A stretch of DNA of 64,000 nucleotides, from assembly GCA_964035545.1 (NCBI GenBank), contig OZ037770.1:1466001-1530000 (forward strand). The letters run 5' to 3'. This DNA comes from Bugula neritina. Lineage: Eukaryota; Bryozoa; Gymnolaemata; Cheilostomatida; Bugulidae. The notes beneath the pieces are model-generated. The model was given only the letters and a program-made list of their open reading frames with translations, made no database searches and was not told the origin of the DNA. Below, one piece after another: positions 11,101-24,589 of the stretch; position 1 is the first letter of the stretch, and each line of letters opens with the position of its first letter. The position numbers and the translations under genes are program-made.

Positions 11101-14100
11101 GTTGGAGAGCCTTCCTCTTGAATAAAGCTACTCAACTTCCCGGATTCTACTTTATTGACATTAACCCACTACCTACAAAACGCCTTGAAATTTAGCTAAT
11201 AAATTATGTATTTTGTGATTTTTTTTAAATGTACAATGTTATGTATAAATTACAATCAGTTTATATATATATATATACATATCTTTTACTACTTAGTATT
11301 ACAGTGTAAAAAGCATTTCAGGGTTAACAATTTAATTAATTGGCCCTAACAGTAATTATGTATAATACAGATTTGCAGATGCTTTAAATGAACCCAAAAA
11401 GCTGATGTTGTTAAACAGTGTACAAAATAGTCACCTCATATCAGCCAGACATGCTTAGTCATTACCTAGCATTAAAATCATATTATGAATGCAGTCAAGT
11501 TTTGATATGCATCCCTATTATTGATAGTTTGTGAACCAGCAATTAAATATCAAGAAGCAATATTACTAACCAATGTGCTGGTTAAAGAGTTTCAAGTTGT
11601 AGTTATAGTATCAAACTATTATAATGGCATAAAAACTCTCAGTTAAAACATCTTATTAATATTTACTACAGGAATACATATTATAGGTGTGCTAAAAATC
11701 TGGTAGAAGCATCAATTATTTTAGATGTTTTGGATTTAGTATCTCTGTACTATAATGTAATATACAGAACATCAGGTGCTGTCTCCACAGTGCATTGATG
11801 GCACTAATGAATATTAATACATGCAGGCAGTGTTGGTAATGATTTATTGAAAAGCCTGAGATTAGTCCAAGGAGAGGGGTATTTCAAGCTAGCAGATGAG
11901 CAATATAGATGCGAAAGTCTTGCCTAAAAATCATTATTGTTATATCTAGTCATTAATTTCTTGCAATAGATCTATTTCACTATTGAGAAGAACAAAATTA
12001 GCTAGTAAACACTGTAATAGAGTCAAGGCACTTTGGCAGTGCTAGTTTAAAATAAACCTGGGATAGTCGAATAGCAGAAGTACTTTTTGATGCATAATAT
12101 AATTATGTACAGCTTAAGATTTTGCAATACTGTGTTTTCAGTGCGATATTAATTTCAATAGCTACATTAAAATAATGTACAATTCTAGCAAGTGATGCAA
12201 AATCTTCTAAGATGCTATGACTGTAGCAGTTTGCTACTAGTCTCAAGTAACAAACCAAATAGCCTTTCTTTGTGCCATCATCCAAATGCCAAACAAATAA
12301 CTCATTCACTCTGTAACAACAAGGTGGTCTCCCAAGTAGATTGTTAGACATTTCAGGCATTAATAACCAAAAGCTTTTCACTTTGGCATAATTGTATAGT
12401 TACCCAGCTAAATAAATAATGTATTCATGGTATTGTAATTCCAAGCCATGCATTTATCTGTGAATGCAGCTAAGTATTTAATACGGCCATATATTTATGT
12501 ACTATGTAGCAATGCCTAATGTAGCTGTCAAGCTTCTACTTATACTCATTTTACTGATGCTTTACTTCTGATTACATGATTACAAACATAGCAGTTCAAA
12601 CAAAATTATTTTAGATAGGAATAAATATAATGCTCCTAGCAAATTTTGTAAAACTATTTTCCAAAAACATATACTTTGCAAACAAACTTTTCAGAAAGTT
12701 ATAATGCATTTATCATATTATTGTTTCATTTAAAAGTTATAATGATAGAATATTATACTTAAAACACACTCAAATTTTTAGATTCTTGTAATATTGTTAA
12801 ACAAGAGTTAACAGTAAGATTGGCTGTAGAGTAGAATGTTTAGCTGTTTGTACTGAAGCTAACAAGTAACTGGCATTAAAAAGAGATGTAGATAAAAAGT
12901 GACAGAATAACAATTGGCTTGTATATTGGTAGTGCAAAAAGCTGTATATAACAGTTTAAACAAATACCCATTAGAATAAATGGTAACCCAGTACTTAAAA
13001 TGTGGTATGTCATAATACATATTTGTGGTGTATTGACTAGGCTAGATCAACACGTAGCACTATATAATTGCTTTAGTATTTACAATTAGTTTGTGGTCTG
13101 GTGGGATTTGTTGATAGCCATTGTCTTTATTAACATAACAGTTTCATAAAATTAGCAGTTTTCCTTATTCACCTAGTTAATTTTTAAGATTTATGTACAA
13201 TATTTACATATTAGGATATAAAAAATATCTTCAACCAGTGAATATCAAAATAATGATTAAAGACATATTTTACGTCATATTTTTGCAGCAATCTAAATAA
13301 TAAGCTGGTCTAAATTGTACTTGTGCAAACAGAACCAGCTCATGAATATATGTTGTCTTTTTTTAACTTGACAGTTAATCTAATATGGATGTGTATTTTA
13401 TACTTGCTTTAATGTGTTTAAGGTGATAAAATTGCACTGGTAAGGTAAATAAACATTGCTTGTTTGGCATGCTTTTGCGTGGCATTGCATATTATGCTAA
13501 ACTAATGGCCAGTTTTGCAGTAGCTTCACCATAACCTTCAAAAGAATGCAAATATCATCTAATTATTGTAAGCTTTTTAAGTTAACTTGTCTAGCTATAA
13601 ACACATGTAAAACTATTAGGCTATTCCAATTTCACGATATACATAGCTCTATAATTCTGAAAAACTGCTAGGTAAAGTGGAAATTTAACATGATCTATTT
13701 ATTGCTAAAGTATTACAGCTATGAATAATATATATGTGATTACCTGAGTGATATCACAATCTTCACTTGCTAAGTTAGTTTAAATACAGGGAAAAAAATT
13801 AATCTGGGGAAAAATTATATATGAGAAGCTGTTTTTGTAATAATTCCCTGCTCTAGAGTGGTTTAGAAGAATTGTTTTAAAGCAAAACTTTTGCATACAT
13901 GAGTTGAATAAAATCATTGAGAGTTTTATGAAGGTCTATTTGTGTATAGGTAGCCCTATGTCACAACTCAAGTTTTTAGATTTTATGTAATTTGTGGTGC
14001 AAAGTTGCAAATAAAAACCTTATTTTAATAATACTTAGACATATGCAAGCAATAAAGATAATGAAAAAAATGCTATAGTTGCTAATTAGCTAATATTGCT

Positions 14101-15715
14101 TGCATATGATGCAAATATTTGTATGCATGCATGTTTAGTTTATTAGCATTGGTTAGATATAATTGAATATATAGATTTGATGTGGAAATTGAAGAAAATC
14201 AATATGTTGTGTTCTATATACAACAACAGTTTTTACATTGGTTTGTTAATTACTTCATAAATCATTTATTACTTCATGCAATATTTGTTCCTGCAATTTT
14301 GCAGAGTGGCAAAATGCATTTCAAAGACATATATTAAGTGATTTTAATTATACTAGAATTTTCAAACTAAGAATTTTTGGGAAGTTTTCTTCTTCCTAAG
14401 ACATATGTGGCAATTAAACACATAATAAGTTGTAGGCCACAACTCCTTTATACAACCTTGCAAGAAATTATGCAGCCATTTAAATAGAAAAGGAAATATT
14501 GAATTTATTTATTCAACATTATTAGTATTTTATAAATATTTGTTGCATTTAATTAATGAGCATAAAATTTGTTTTACAAATACTGTAATTAACAGCATAT
14601 GGTAAAAATATATTTTATATACTGGTATATATTTTGTATTGTATTAGATTTAGGCTACATTGCTAATTAAAATGAGTTAATGGCTAAGTTTAAATATCTT
14701 CGACTTATAGATTACATTTTTATGTGCTATAAAAATTTAACTCGTTTGTTACGACATTTCTCCATGCATAAAAGCAAAACTTACGGCAAGAAATCCTTAG
14801 CTAGAAAGATAAATAATAATTTACTTTAATTACATCAAAAGCTAATATCAGCAAGCATTCTATAAATAATGGGAATTTACCTAGCGTAATTTTTCTTAAA
14901 CTAGCTAAGCTTGCTTGGTACTTTAATAAGTTTATTGGCATAGTGTATTATGTTATACTTATATATTTTTAAGACTTTAAGGAAAATGATGTTTTAGCTG
15001 CGTTATTCCTAATGCAAGCCTTATAAATTTACAATATATACTAAAATATTATATTTGTAATTAGAAAGAAAACAAATTACTTTCATAAACTTATAATTAT
15101 TGCATTCTGTTATTGTTAATGCTAGAATAACAAAATGAACACGGCATATGCTTCCCTAACCAGATGCTTTTAAACGGATTAAAAATAATTTGTCAATTTC
15201 TAATTATGAGGAACAAACTCCTCGGTAGTTTCTACATTTGCGCATGATTTTATCAAGATAGGCTTGCTTTTGTGTCAACCTGTAGCCAGTGCAACTATAC
15301 TTTATGTAACGAGTAAAACAGACTCATTTCAAAGTACACAGTCTAAAGGGTAGGAATTACTACAAAGAAAAGTGCCGGTTAAAAGTTAATTATAATTGGA
15401 AATAAGGTGAAATATCAGTCAGAAATTAAAAAGTGTCAACTAAAAAGGTGTATTGTTATTTCTTTTTGGCTTAATGAAAATGTTTTTTGAGGAAGAAGTA
15501 CGAGAAACATCTAGGAGGGGTTCATATCCACCACTGGCGACTACCTGTTTATTGATGAAGAACTATCCAATGATAGTACAGTATTATGGTCTTTTGCCTT
15601 ATAATTGGCTTTGATTTTTTTATGTCTAATTACGAGATACTAAACAGATGCAAAGTATGTTGTGCATAGGCAGTTTTTTTATGTCTCTAAACAACATTCT
15701 AGGAAAATATATACT
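8166..15715. other. AT-rich non-coding stretch with no convincing gene
   Basis: About 7.5 kb of AT-rich sequence. Bases 8200-8600 still resemble the hexamer-phased material, and the 86-residue ORF there (8332-8592) is hydrophobic by composition only. The 92-residue minus-strand ORF at 12103-12381 and the 66-residue ORF at 10458-10658 match no family I know. A possible small exon pair near 10.0-10.25 kb is listed separately. Otherwise I see nothing that can be supported. Confidence 0.5.
10034..10097 (+). other. Candidate small exon with a consensus splice donor
   Basis: A less AT-rich patch ends in CAG|GTAAGT, a perfect donor (GT at 10098-10099). A tract ending in a ttgtag acceptor precedes it, and a further acceptor with a polypyrimidine stretch (cttttttgcag) ends at about 10200. 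One frame is open across the patch and would join in phase to a short segment after 10200 that stops within about 14 codons. There is no protein similarity I can name, so this could equally be a UTR or a non-coding RNA exon, or chance. Confidence 0.25.
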
Positions 15716-16135
15716 GGATTTTCGGGTGATATGGACCGCCACTTGGGGGGTGATATGGAGCGTGGACCATATCACTCAGCAAATTGAATTTTTCTATTCA
15801 TATACAATTTTTTGAAGAAAAATAATACTATTTCTCAAGTGTTTCAAAAAATTATGAAGCATTAAACTTCTAAATATTGATTAGACAACAGTATAGCCAG
15901 TTGCTGTAGAATGTGTGCTTAAAATATTTATACTCATGCAATGTATTTTAGATGCCAAGATATTCTTTCAAAAATATTTGAAATGCTTGGAGTTAGGAGG
16001 CACTAAAAGAAGCTGTTAAACACTTTTTTAAATCTATTGTTTTATGTTACTTTTTAATATAGCAAAATGCATTTCTAACACAAAAAAGCTGATTTTATGT
16101 GACGGAGTCTGTGGTGGCCGATATCACCCGAAATT
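15716..16135. repeat. Short element bounded by GGGTGATATGG inverted ends
   Basis: The left end (GGATTTTCGGGTGATATGG at 15716) is matched in reverse complement by the right end at about 16112-16135 (GGAATTTCGGGTGATAT). An internal hairpin at 15747-15776 is made of the same word in both orientations (gggtgatatgg ... ccatatcactc read on one strand). No ORF of useful length is inside. The size and ends fit a MITE-like element, but no target duplication is clear. Confidence 0.5.
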
Positions 16136-16141
16136 CCAAAA

Positions 16142-16310
16142 AATCCCCGGGTGATATGGTCCACCAATTTTCAATTATAGCTCAGTCAAGCATCTGTATA
16201 AGAGCTTCAAATTCTGTTTGTATGTCAGTAGAGATAGCACCCACATAATTTTCAATCAACCATAGTCAGCCTGGGCTGTGGGCTTAAGTGGCCCATATCA
16301 CCCGCAGGTT
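16142..16310. repeat. Second GGGTGATATGG inverted pair
   Basis: Immediately after the previous element another pair faces inward: CCGGGTGATATGGTCCACC at 16147-16165 and the complementary GGCCCATATCACCC at about 16290-16303. It may be a second, shorter copy or the outer part of a composite element. Confidence 0.45.
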
Positions 16311-16415
16311 TCCCTCACATTTAGCGCATGATGCCGATAATAATAAAATGAGATATGTGCGGCTGATGCATAAACTAATACAGATCTCTGGTGTCAGTAT
16401 GAATCTATTATGCAG

Positions 16416-16521
16416 GTGGATATTGTAACAAGACATGAGGAGACAATGCAGGATATCAGAAAGTTGTTATCTATTGAGTTTCCTACTCTGAGGATATCAA
16501 AGTCTGGTTTACAGGTCAAAG
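16416..16521 (+). CDS. Upstream exon of the beta-propeller gene (linker region)
   Basis: Open for 35 codons plus one base, preceded by an acceptor (tattatgcag) and followed by G|GTTGGT. It encodes a charged helical stretch with EETMQDIRKLLSIEF and ends RISKSGLQVKG. The last single base joins in phase with the two leading bases of the exon at 17967 to give ...VKGERREIELE, with no stop across the junction. The helical character fits the linker that precedes the propeller in TRIM-like proteins. Earlier exons (RING, B-box or start codon) were not found. The splice is inferred from signals and phase. Confidence 0.55.
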
Positions 16522-17107
16522 GTTGGTTTATCTCTTATAAAATTTGACTGAAAAAGAGCTGGACACTTTTCAGTCCTTAGAAAAATTCAAAAAGTTTTAT
16601 CTCAGTTATTATAGCTGCATATATGTTAGTTTAAGTTGTTGATTTTTCTTCACCTTCTTGCATCCTTCAATCCATATAATTTCTTAGCTCTCATTTTTAG
16701 GTTATGTCCTTTGATAACTAAACATAAATGAGACAATTTGAACTAAATCATCGTATAAAGTACTTTTTTATCTGATATATAAGAAAATATCAAAATAACT
16801 TTATAATAGGCTACTGCTATACAGAGAAAGTTGAACAAGCTTTTCATATCATAAACTATTTTAAATATTCCAGTAACTTATCTTATTTGTTTTATTTGTT
16901 TGAAAAACATGGCATTGTATTAGTAGCCACCACATGCAGGATCTTCACTCTCTCACTTGCAACATTCCAAAACTTATGCAATTAGTTACTAATAAATGTA
17001 CACAAATGCTGACTCACGTGTTATGTATATAATGCTGCATAGTTTACTGTGATTTAGAGTCGGCTAAATGTCATCTGGAAATGTGAATATTATAATATGT
17101 AGCCAAA

Positions 17108-17580
17108 CTGAAGTTGCGTTTATATCTCTGCTGAAAAAAGTACCGAGTTTAAGTTAATACTGCTTGTCCAGGTACCCCTTCATAGTTAAACTGAAACTCG
17201 TTGAAATCATATTGATGCGGATGCTCACTTTCTAAAATTGAAATTTGACTCGCATAATAGCTATTTGATGCCCTTTGTAAATGTCGTGAATTAGTGAAGC
17301 GGACAGCATAAAAGCAATAATTGAGAAGGCGTAGGCTATATAATTATTACTGTATAAGTACGCTGTCTAATCGCTAAATTGATAACTAAATCACGATGTT
17401 TACAAGGAGTTATTACTCCTATTTTGAAAACGACCGATGAAGTTATCACAATACAAAAATTATTACGAGTGGCTTTTACAATACAATGCAACTCCGAGAA
17501 ATTTCAACCCGGCCAAATCGAATTTCTGACAGAAAATCGTGAAGGTATAAAGGCAACTTTAGACTGAGGTTTAGGTTATG
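17108..17580 (+). repeat. Old dispersed repeat, copy 1 (uninterrupted)
   Basis: This intronic stretch aligns with 39145-39474 and continues with 42049-42135. Shared words include gaaaaaagt.cc.gttt..gttaat, catattgatgc, tatt..atgcccttt and ctga.agaaaatcgtgaaggt.taaag. The alignment is interrupted in the second copy by a 2.6-kb element. The ORF at 17379-17567 lies in this repeat and its frame is not kept in the other copy, so I do not call it a gene. Confidence 0.6.
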
Positions 17581-17966
17581 ACTATAAATACACATATATG
17601 CACTAGACCAACAGCAGGATATATATGTTCATGCAAAATTGGGTTATATATGAAGTCAATTAGGTTTCTATAATTTGGTCTAACATTATCTTAGATGTTG
17701 TTTTACGTTTGTATGAACACTCCAAAACGCCCTGATATATGGTTTTTATGTACTATACTAAAGAAGAAACAAACACAGCATTATAGTTCAGGCATAGAAC
17801 ATGATTTACTGTGAATATAGCTGTTAGAAATTCCCTTTTCCTTTTGTAGAGAATTTTGCAGATTCTATATATACTGTATCAACAGTTAAACACAACTATT
17901 AATATAACTGTATATAATTGTAAATTGTATGACACTGCAATACTTTGCTTCTTATTTTACCCGCAG

Positions 17967-18683
17967 GAGAAAGAAGAGAGATTGAATTAGAAATTGTCTC
18001 ATTACCAGAGAGAATTTCGCACACTGAGTATGAGCTGACTACTACTGATACTCTACCTAAACGATTAACTCTGCTACATACAGTTCCTGTGTCTGGTGAA
18101 AGTACTTCAGTCTGTAACTATCAGGGTAATACTTATGTAGGACAAGACAAGGGAGTAGATATAATAGAGGGAAATAATCAGTCTAGCAGGGAGTTTATAA
18201 CAGCTACTGACTGGGTAGACAGTGTAGCTGTATACAAGGACAGACTGTATACTTTAGTATATGGTGACCCTTACACAGTCACAGTACATGATCAGACAGG
18301 GAAACTCATCACCAGCTGGACTATTTCTGATATTACAGATGGTTACTTCAACAAACTGGCAGTTGCTAATGATCAAGTGGTTATACCAGATAGAAAGAAA
18401 AAAAGACTGGTGGTCTACTCTCTTACTGGGGAGGTACAAAAACACATAAGCTGCCCTCTACTTGGTACCAGTGAAGTATCAGTATGTACTGTAGATGATC
18501 TTTCTGTTGTTGTGTCTGATTATGAATCTTCTAAAGTATTCAAAGTGAATATTTCAAGTGGAGAAGTTGAATGGACATCTGAACATGTGACTAGACCAGG
18601 AGGTGTAGCATACAGCAAAGGAAGAGTGTATGTAGCTATTGGGAATGCTAACACCAAAATCTGGATACTGGATGGGAACACAG
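17967..18683 (+). CDS. Beta-propeller (NHL/TRIM-like) protein, main exon
   Basis: This 717-base exon begins after a good acceptor (ttttacccgcag) and ends AACACAG|GTTAAT. It encodes about 239 residues of repeating blade sequence. Each blade has a hydrophobic VxVxxxxLYT-type strand followed by a D-x-x-G-K turn and a W/Y-rich strand, for example VHDQTGKLITSW, VYSLTGEVQK, VNISSGEVEW and ILDGNTGK. That pattern is typical of NHL/TolB-like six-bladed propellers, which in animals commonly form the C-terminus of TRIM-like ubiquitin ligases or signalling adaptors and bind protein or RNA. No transmembrane segment or signal peptide is seen. With the exons at 16416 and 18849 it gives a continuous C-terminal part of more than 310 residues. 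The methionine near 17945 is in the intron and is not the real start. The family is confident; the ligand and full domain order are unknown. Confidence 0.85.
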
Positions 18684-18848
18684 GTTAATTTTATGGCATA
18701 TTAATTCACATACACCACGTGGTTATTGTCTGCTTGCCATACTTTCTATTGTAAAAAGTAAAGTAAATAAAAAATCACAGAGTTAGAGGATCTTGGTGAT
18801 TTAGTGTTTTGATAGTAACAGTGTGTATATTGACTTATGCTGTTTCAG

Positions 18849-18979
18849 GTAAACTGCTGACAAAGATATCAGATCCGGCTGAAAGAAGGGAATCTAATGT
18901 GTATGATCTTCATGTGACAGAAAAAACTCTGATTGTACCCAGGTTATGTGGAGAAGTGCTGTTTTATCAGATGGATTGA
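18849..18979 (+). CDS. Last exon of the beta-propeller gene
   Basis: After a 165-base intron with acceptor tgctgtttcag, this exon completes the GNTG-K blade turn in phase and adds 42 residues. These include KLLTKISD, VYDLHVTEKTLIV and GEVLFYQMD, followed by a TGA at 18977-18979. The new strands fit the closing blade of the propeller, and the protein ends where propeller proteins usually do. No AATAAA is close by; the first one is at 19640-19645. Confidence 0.8.
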
Positions 18980-20580
18980 AAAATTAAGTGAGGATTTCCA
19001 TTGCCTAGTATATTATTACACACAAACATACATATACACAGATATATGCAGAAACATATAAATATCTATTTTCCCAGAGATAACATATATGTGACTATAT
19101 ACTATATATTAGTCACACATACAGGATATGAAATGATATTCATAAATATTATATAGCAGCATATTTTATTTTAGCACTGTACAGCATGAAAAAAATACTT
19201 TAATTTCACATTTTCTATATAGTTATACCATGCGTTGATCAAAAACTGTTTTTTTTTAATTTATAAATCAAAATGTTCAAAAACAGCTTTTTAGACGCCA
19301 CATATATTTACTAAACAATATATTTGAACAAAGCTTCGTATTGCTCCTTTTTGTAAGGTTTTACTATAAAAGTTTTTGAAATATCGGTCTTTAATGCTTC
19401 CAGATTTGAACACACATTGTTTTTCAGTGTGATGATGTGTCATTCTTTGACTTTGCATCAATTTCTCAAATGCTGTTGATAGCTCAATGTCTTTTTATTC
19501 AACTGTATTTGTTACAATGATACTGGGAAATGTTCAATTATTAAATAAGTCATTTTATGTTAGTCAATTAATCAGTATTATATTGCAAATCAAAGCAAGA
19601 TTTATGTCTTTGCATAATTTTATATCAACTGATTTTTAAAATAAATACATTGCATTTCTGGACACTTGAGTGAATTAATTACTAAACACATATTGCTTTA
19701 AATAGTAGATAGAACTGCATGGGTCAGTCATTTACTCTAGTTAATACAAACTAAAGCAAATTAGGACCCATCAATAAACGGTTCCAAAAAGTCAAACTAC
19801 TGAAGGTAGCAATTTTCCTAAAATGCTTAACCATGATAAGCACAACAGCAGTTGCTTGCATTGTTGATTATTAAAATATCTTTTGCAGAAAATTTTAGCA
19901 ATCAACAGCTAAAACAGGCAACTCTTGAAAGCTTATATTTAGCTTAAGTTATGGCTACTATATAAAGAAAACATTGGTATTAATTATTACAAAAAGTTGA
20001 GTAATTTAATGTGTAACTGCATGTTTGTATATATAAAGAAAAAATTACCTAAACACAATTTTTAGTTTTTTGGGATCAAACACATGATCATTATCTTATA
20101 CCCAAAAATTATTACAAGAAGTTATATTTTCTGTGCAAAAATTAAGAAAAATATCTATAACTTAAAAAAACTTATAAATGTTTATATTTTAAAAACCTTA
20201 AATTAAGCTGACAAAACAAAAATAACTTTGAAGGAATTCAAAAATATTATTGCAATAAAATCATAATCCGCTATCTCTTCTTTAGCAGTTTTGACATTGC
20301 AATAGTACAAGTCTTATAAATTGTGTTCTGTATTTCAAGGAAGATCAACAACAAAAAATTTATTAGTTATTTGCTGTACGCAATAAGCCAGGGCTTTAAA
20401 TCAATTTCATTTGAGAATTTGATTTTCAGCTTTGTTATAAGGAGCCATTTATATCCATATACTACATATTTTTATTGTTTAAACGTGAAATGCCGAGTCA
20501 CTTAACATTTATTGTGAATATTTAAATAAAATTATAACCCATTTGGCTGCGTCAGATATATTGTGAATTATATACTGTAC
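18980..20580. other. 3' flank and intergenic AT-rich sequence
   Basis: The stretch includes the likely 3' UTR of the propeller gene, with an AATAAA at 19640-19645. Beyond that it is AT-rich with no ORF above chance length and no repeat I could match elsewhere in the window. Confidence 0.5.
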
Positions 20581-20589
20581 CTGTAAGCT

Positions 20590-20650
20590 GATTGGCTGAC
20601 ATTCCATAATGATAATATTATAAAAGCACCAGAATATAGTGAGATTTATA
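20590..20650 (+). promoter_or_regulatory. TATA/CCAAT core promoter of the small secreted peptide gene
   Basis: TATAAAAG at 20619-20626 has an inverted CCAAT box (gATTGGc at 20590-20596) about 25 bases upstream. A start of transcription about 30 bases downstream of the TATA box would leave an 80-base leader before the ATG at 20728, in a favourable context (caca-ATG-a). Confidence 0.65.
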
Positions 20651-20727
20651 TTCAATTAATCTCAACTTGAAGAATCAGCAAGCTCTCTCTCTAGCAATTT
20701 ACCTGATGCCAAGCACCTGCTACCACA

Positions 20728-20800
20728 ATGAAGCACCTGTCATTATTGTATCCTTTACTTCTGACACTTGTAATCACTTCTATTTGCAAAACCAGAGCAG
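20728..20800 (+). CDS. Small secreted peptide, exon 1 (signal peptide)
   Basis: The ATG at 20728 starts a 24-codon exon that is a textbook signal peptide: a basic start (MKH), a hydrophobic core (LSLLYPLLLTLVITSI) and a short polar end (CKTRA) suited to signal-peptidase cleavage. It ends GCAG|GTAGG in phase 1, the usual place for an intron after a signal-peptide exon. A TATA box and CCAAT element lie at the right distance upstream. I do not recognise the peptide. Confidence 0.65.
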
Positions 20801-21797
20801 GTAGGATAATAAAACAATTTTTTGCGCTACTGTTATCTATGATAACATAATACAATAAATTGCTTAAGTCTAAATATGTTGTCATTAAAATTAATTTGAG
20901 CAAAAATAAAATCAAACCAGCTTAAAATTCTCATTTGAGACTTTTAAACATGAGATACCTTTATTAATTTTAGTTTTCTAATATTTATCTAAGTCATTAA
21001 CCAAATAGTTTCATCATAACTAAACTAACATTGATTTTTTAGTTATGTTTCCAGCTATATTAGAAGTACCCAAATTAACTCAAAGTAGATACTTAAAAGA
21101 TAGTCGACACAAATACTTGCTTTCTTTCTAGAAACTGCAAAGCATAGATAGTAACAAATTTATTTTCCAATTGTGGTTTATATATATGCACGTGATTCTA
21201 TAGCTAGAAAACGTCATTCTAAAGTAATTAAAGCAAAAGCTAGTACATCACATAACGCACTCTTGCTCCCATTACTTATAATTACTTAATTAATTAATAC
21301 AAATTGATTATTAATACAAAGCAATTATTAAACATAAGCTGGTTTAAAAATTCTAACTACATTTAGGTGTGTTTTTTTTTAATTTAACACTTATTATAGT
21401 GATCATACATTATTGTTTTTCAAGTAGTGTATAGGTTTGAGCTCCTTATTGCTATTTCCTTTTTGTGCTATTCACATAACAGGAAAATCTCTGTAAAACA
21501 GTAACTTTCAATGCTGAGCCAAACAATAGACTATATGTTTTATTTACTTACTTCAAATAATGAATACATTATTCAAAATTTAGAAAACAGGAAAAGATCT
21601 CTTAAAAACAAAAATAAAATGTTTTCACTTGATGCTAACAATCAATTGATGTTTAATATAATATGTGGTAATTTTTATAGCTATTGCAATATATTTTGTT
21701 ATGAATATGACATATACTTTTGCTTCAGCATAACAATCATATTGTTTTAGTATAATATAATATTGTATGTGAAAACAAAGCTGTCTATTTCTTGCAG

Positions 21798-21868
21798 ACC
21801 GAATATATGATGAAGCAGGACTACTAAGAGTTTCAACGTACCAAGGGTCTGATATAGATAGACTATAA
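21798..21868 (+). CDS. Small secreted peptide, exon 2 (candidate mature peptide)
   Basis: After about 1 kb of AT-rich intron, an acceptor with a pyrimidine tract (ctatttcttgcag) is followed in matching phase by 23 codons and a TAA at 21866-21868. The encoded tail is short, charged and cysteine-free: it begins DRIYDEAGLLRV and ends GSDIDRL. Joined to exon 1 it gives a precursor of about 47 residues, with a product of some 20-25 residues after cleavage. The join is inferred from signals and phase. Another, unseen second exon is possible, and no clear AATAAA follows. Confidence 0.45.
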
Positions 21869-22042
21869 TATATGACTCCACTTTTGTATAAAATCATAAA
21901 ATTGCAACCATATGGTTATTGTATTTGAAACCAAAACATGTATTCTGTATTTATATAAGTCACAATTTATCTATAATTAATTTATAGTGCACATTATAAA
22001 TATGCTTTACTTTTCTTCGTTTAGGAATTACTATAGCTGTGC

Positions 22043-22231
<189 letters not shown>

Positions 22232-22310
22232 GTATACGAGAAACATTGTTATTTATTACTTTATTAGGTAAAGTAATTACACTGATATTTCGGGTACCAC
22301 TGTACTCATC

Positions 22311-22340
22311 TTCAGAGTAGCAATGAATTGCTACTCTGAA
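22311..22340. other. Perfect inverted repeat between two (TA)n tracts
   Basis: The arms ttcagagtagcaat and attgctactctgaa are separated by two bases, a 14-bp perfect stem on either strand. They lie in a 135-base unique island between the two (TA)n tracts. The minus strand also reads CTGAAGA ... CCGAAAT around a GTAC/GTAC palindrome, reminiscent of a hammerhead core, but stem II is not properly contiguous. Confidence 0.6.
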
Positions 22341-22360
22341 TAAGTAAAATTACCCATGGA

Positions 22361-23526
<1,166 letters not shown>

Positions 23527-23540
23527 AGCATTACATAATA

Positions 23541-24420
23541 GACCATGTAAAACTCAGCCAATCAGCAAAGTGTACCAGGTCAATGTCTTACCATTGTAAC
23601 TGATATAAAATTCTGCAAGTTCAATTGCAAAATGCATGCTTCTAAAAGCTAGTTGTGCAACTTTTTTTTCATGCATTATTTAATTTCATATCTTAAATTG
23701 ATGACTCTTGAAATGATTTTTTAAAATGTCTAAATTAAGTGTTTATAAAACGCAAATAAAAGTTGCATGTCTAGAAAAATGACCTGGTACACTTTTGCAA
23801 CTTAAGGCCAATTATTACATAACTGCCAGCTTAGTAGTTATTTGTTGTTGCAGCTTGAATGGGTTATTGTTTAGCATTGGAAGCTTGCAGTAAACATCTG
23901 TGAATTTGGTACATGACTTTGATTGGCTGGTTTTTGAATGGCCCTTTAGTATATGCATCTGGATGGCTGGGTAGTGTAAACTCCGCCTACATCTAGCTAA
24001 TGTAAAGTAGCCAATCCACAGTAGTATTACAAAATTTCTGTTTAACAAATGAAATATTCTGGTCATTTGTTTTGTACTTTACAATAGTAAATATTCTATT
24101 CAACTAGAATTTTATTGTATGTAAGCCATGGGAACTACTAAGAGGTTAAATCAACCACCCATGCTGGTAATATTGTTGCTCGCAGTAATAGCAAGTCCAC
24201 ACCGTATAAATATACACATAAGCTATTATGTGCAGCTTATAAATGCTGAAATGACCCCATTTCTTACTTACAATTTGAAAAAAATTGTATTACATATTCT
24301 GCCACTTCTGCACCAAGAATTTGTTTTCCTTTTAAATTTTGAAAATAGTAGTCAGTTTCTGCAGCAGTCAACTGCATCCACAATAAAAAACGTAAGCTTT
24401 CAAATAAACTATAAGTATAT
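23541..24420 (-). repeat. Left arm of the palindromic transposon (inverted DDE copy)
   Basis: Reverse complement of 26157-27027 with few differences, for example cagtcaactgcatccacaat against a shorter form in the right arm. The ORFs here (23815-24066 minus, 24128-24430 plus) are mirrored by ORFs at 26502-26753 plus and 26204-26440 minus, which confirms the inverted duplication. The coding-sense remnant is on the minus strand. Confidence 0.85.
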
Positions 24421-24589
24421 GAAATATTAAGTGTGGAAACAATGTAATTTAGTTCTTGCTATGATGAAAATTTAAAGAATATTATATTATAAAAGCTAGA
24501 TATAGATTTCTATAAAATGGCACAGGTGAAAATAACACATTTTTACTTCAAATTCTAAATTTCATCAGTCACCAATGGTGGCTGTAGAT

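Noticed and set aside
12103-12381. 92-residue minus-strand ORF with cysteines (RPPCCYRVNELF)
   Set aside because: No family recognised, no flanking splice-linked exon, and a length not unexpected by chance in this much sequence.
17379-17567. 62-residue ORF upstream of the propeller exon as an extra exon
   Set aside because: It lies in an old dispersed repeat, the frame is not kept in the other copy at 42049-42135, and the better phase-compatible exon is 16416-16521.
24128-24430. 100-residue ORF and its twin at 26204-26440 as a gene
   Set aside because: They are antisense to the decayed transposase in the inverted arms; the duplication explains their conservation.
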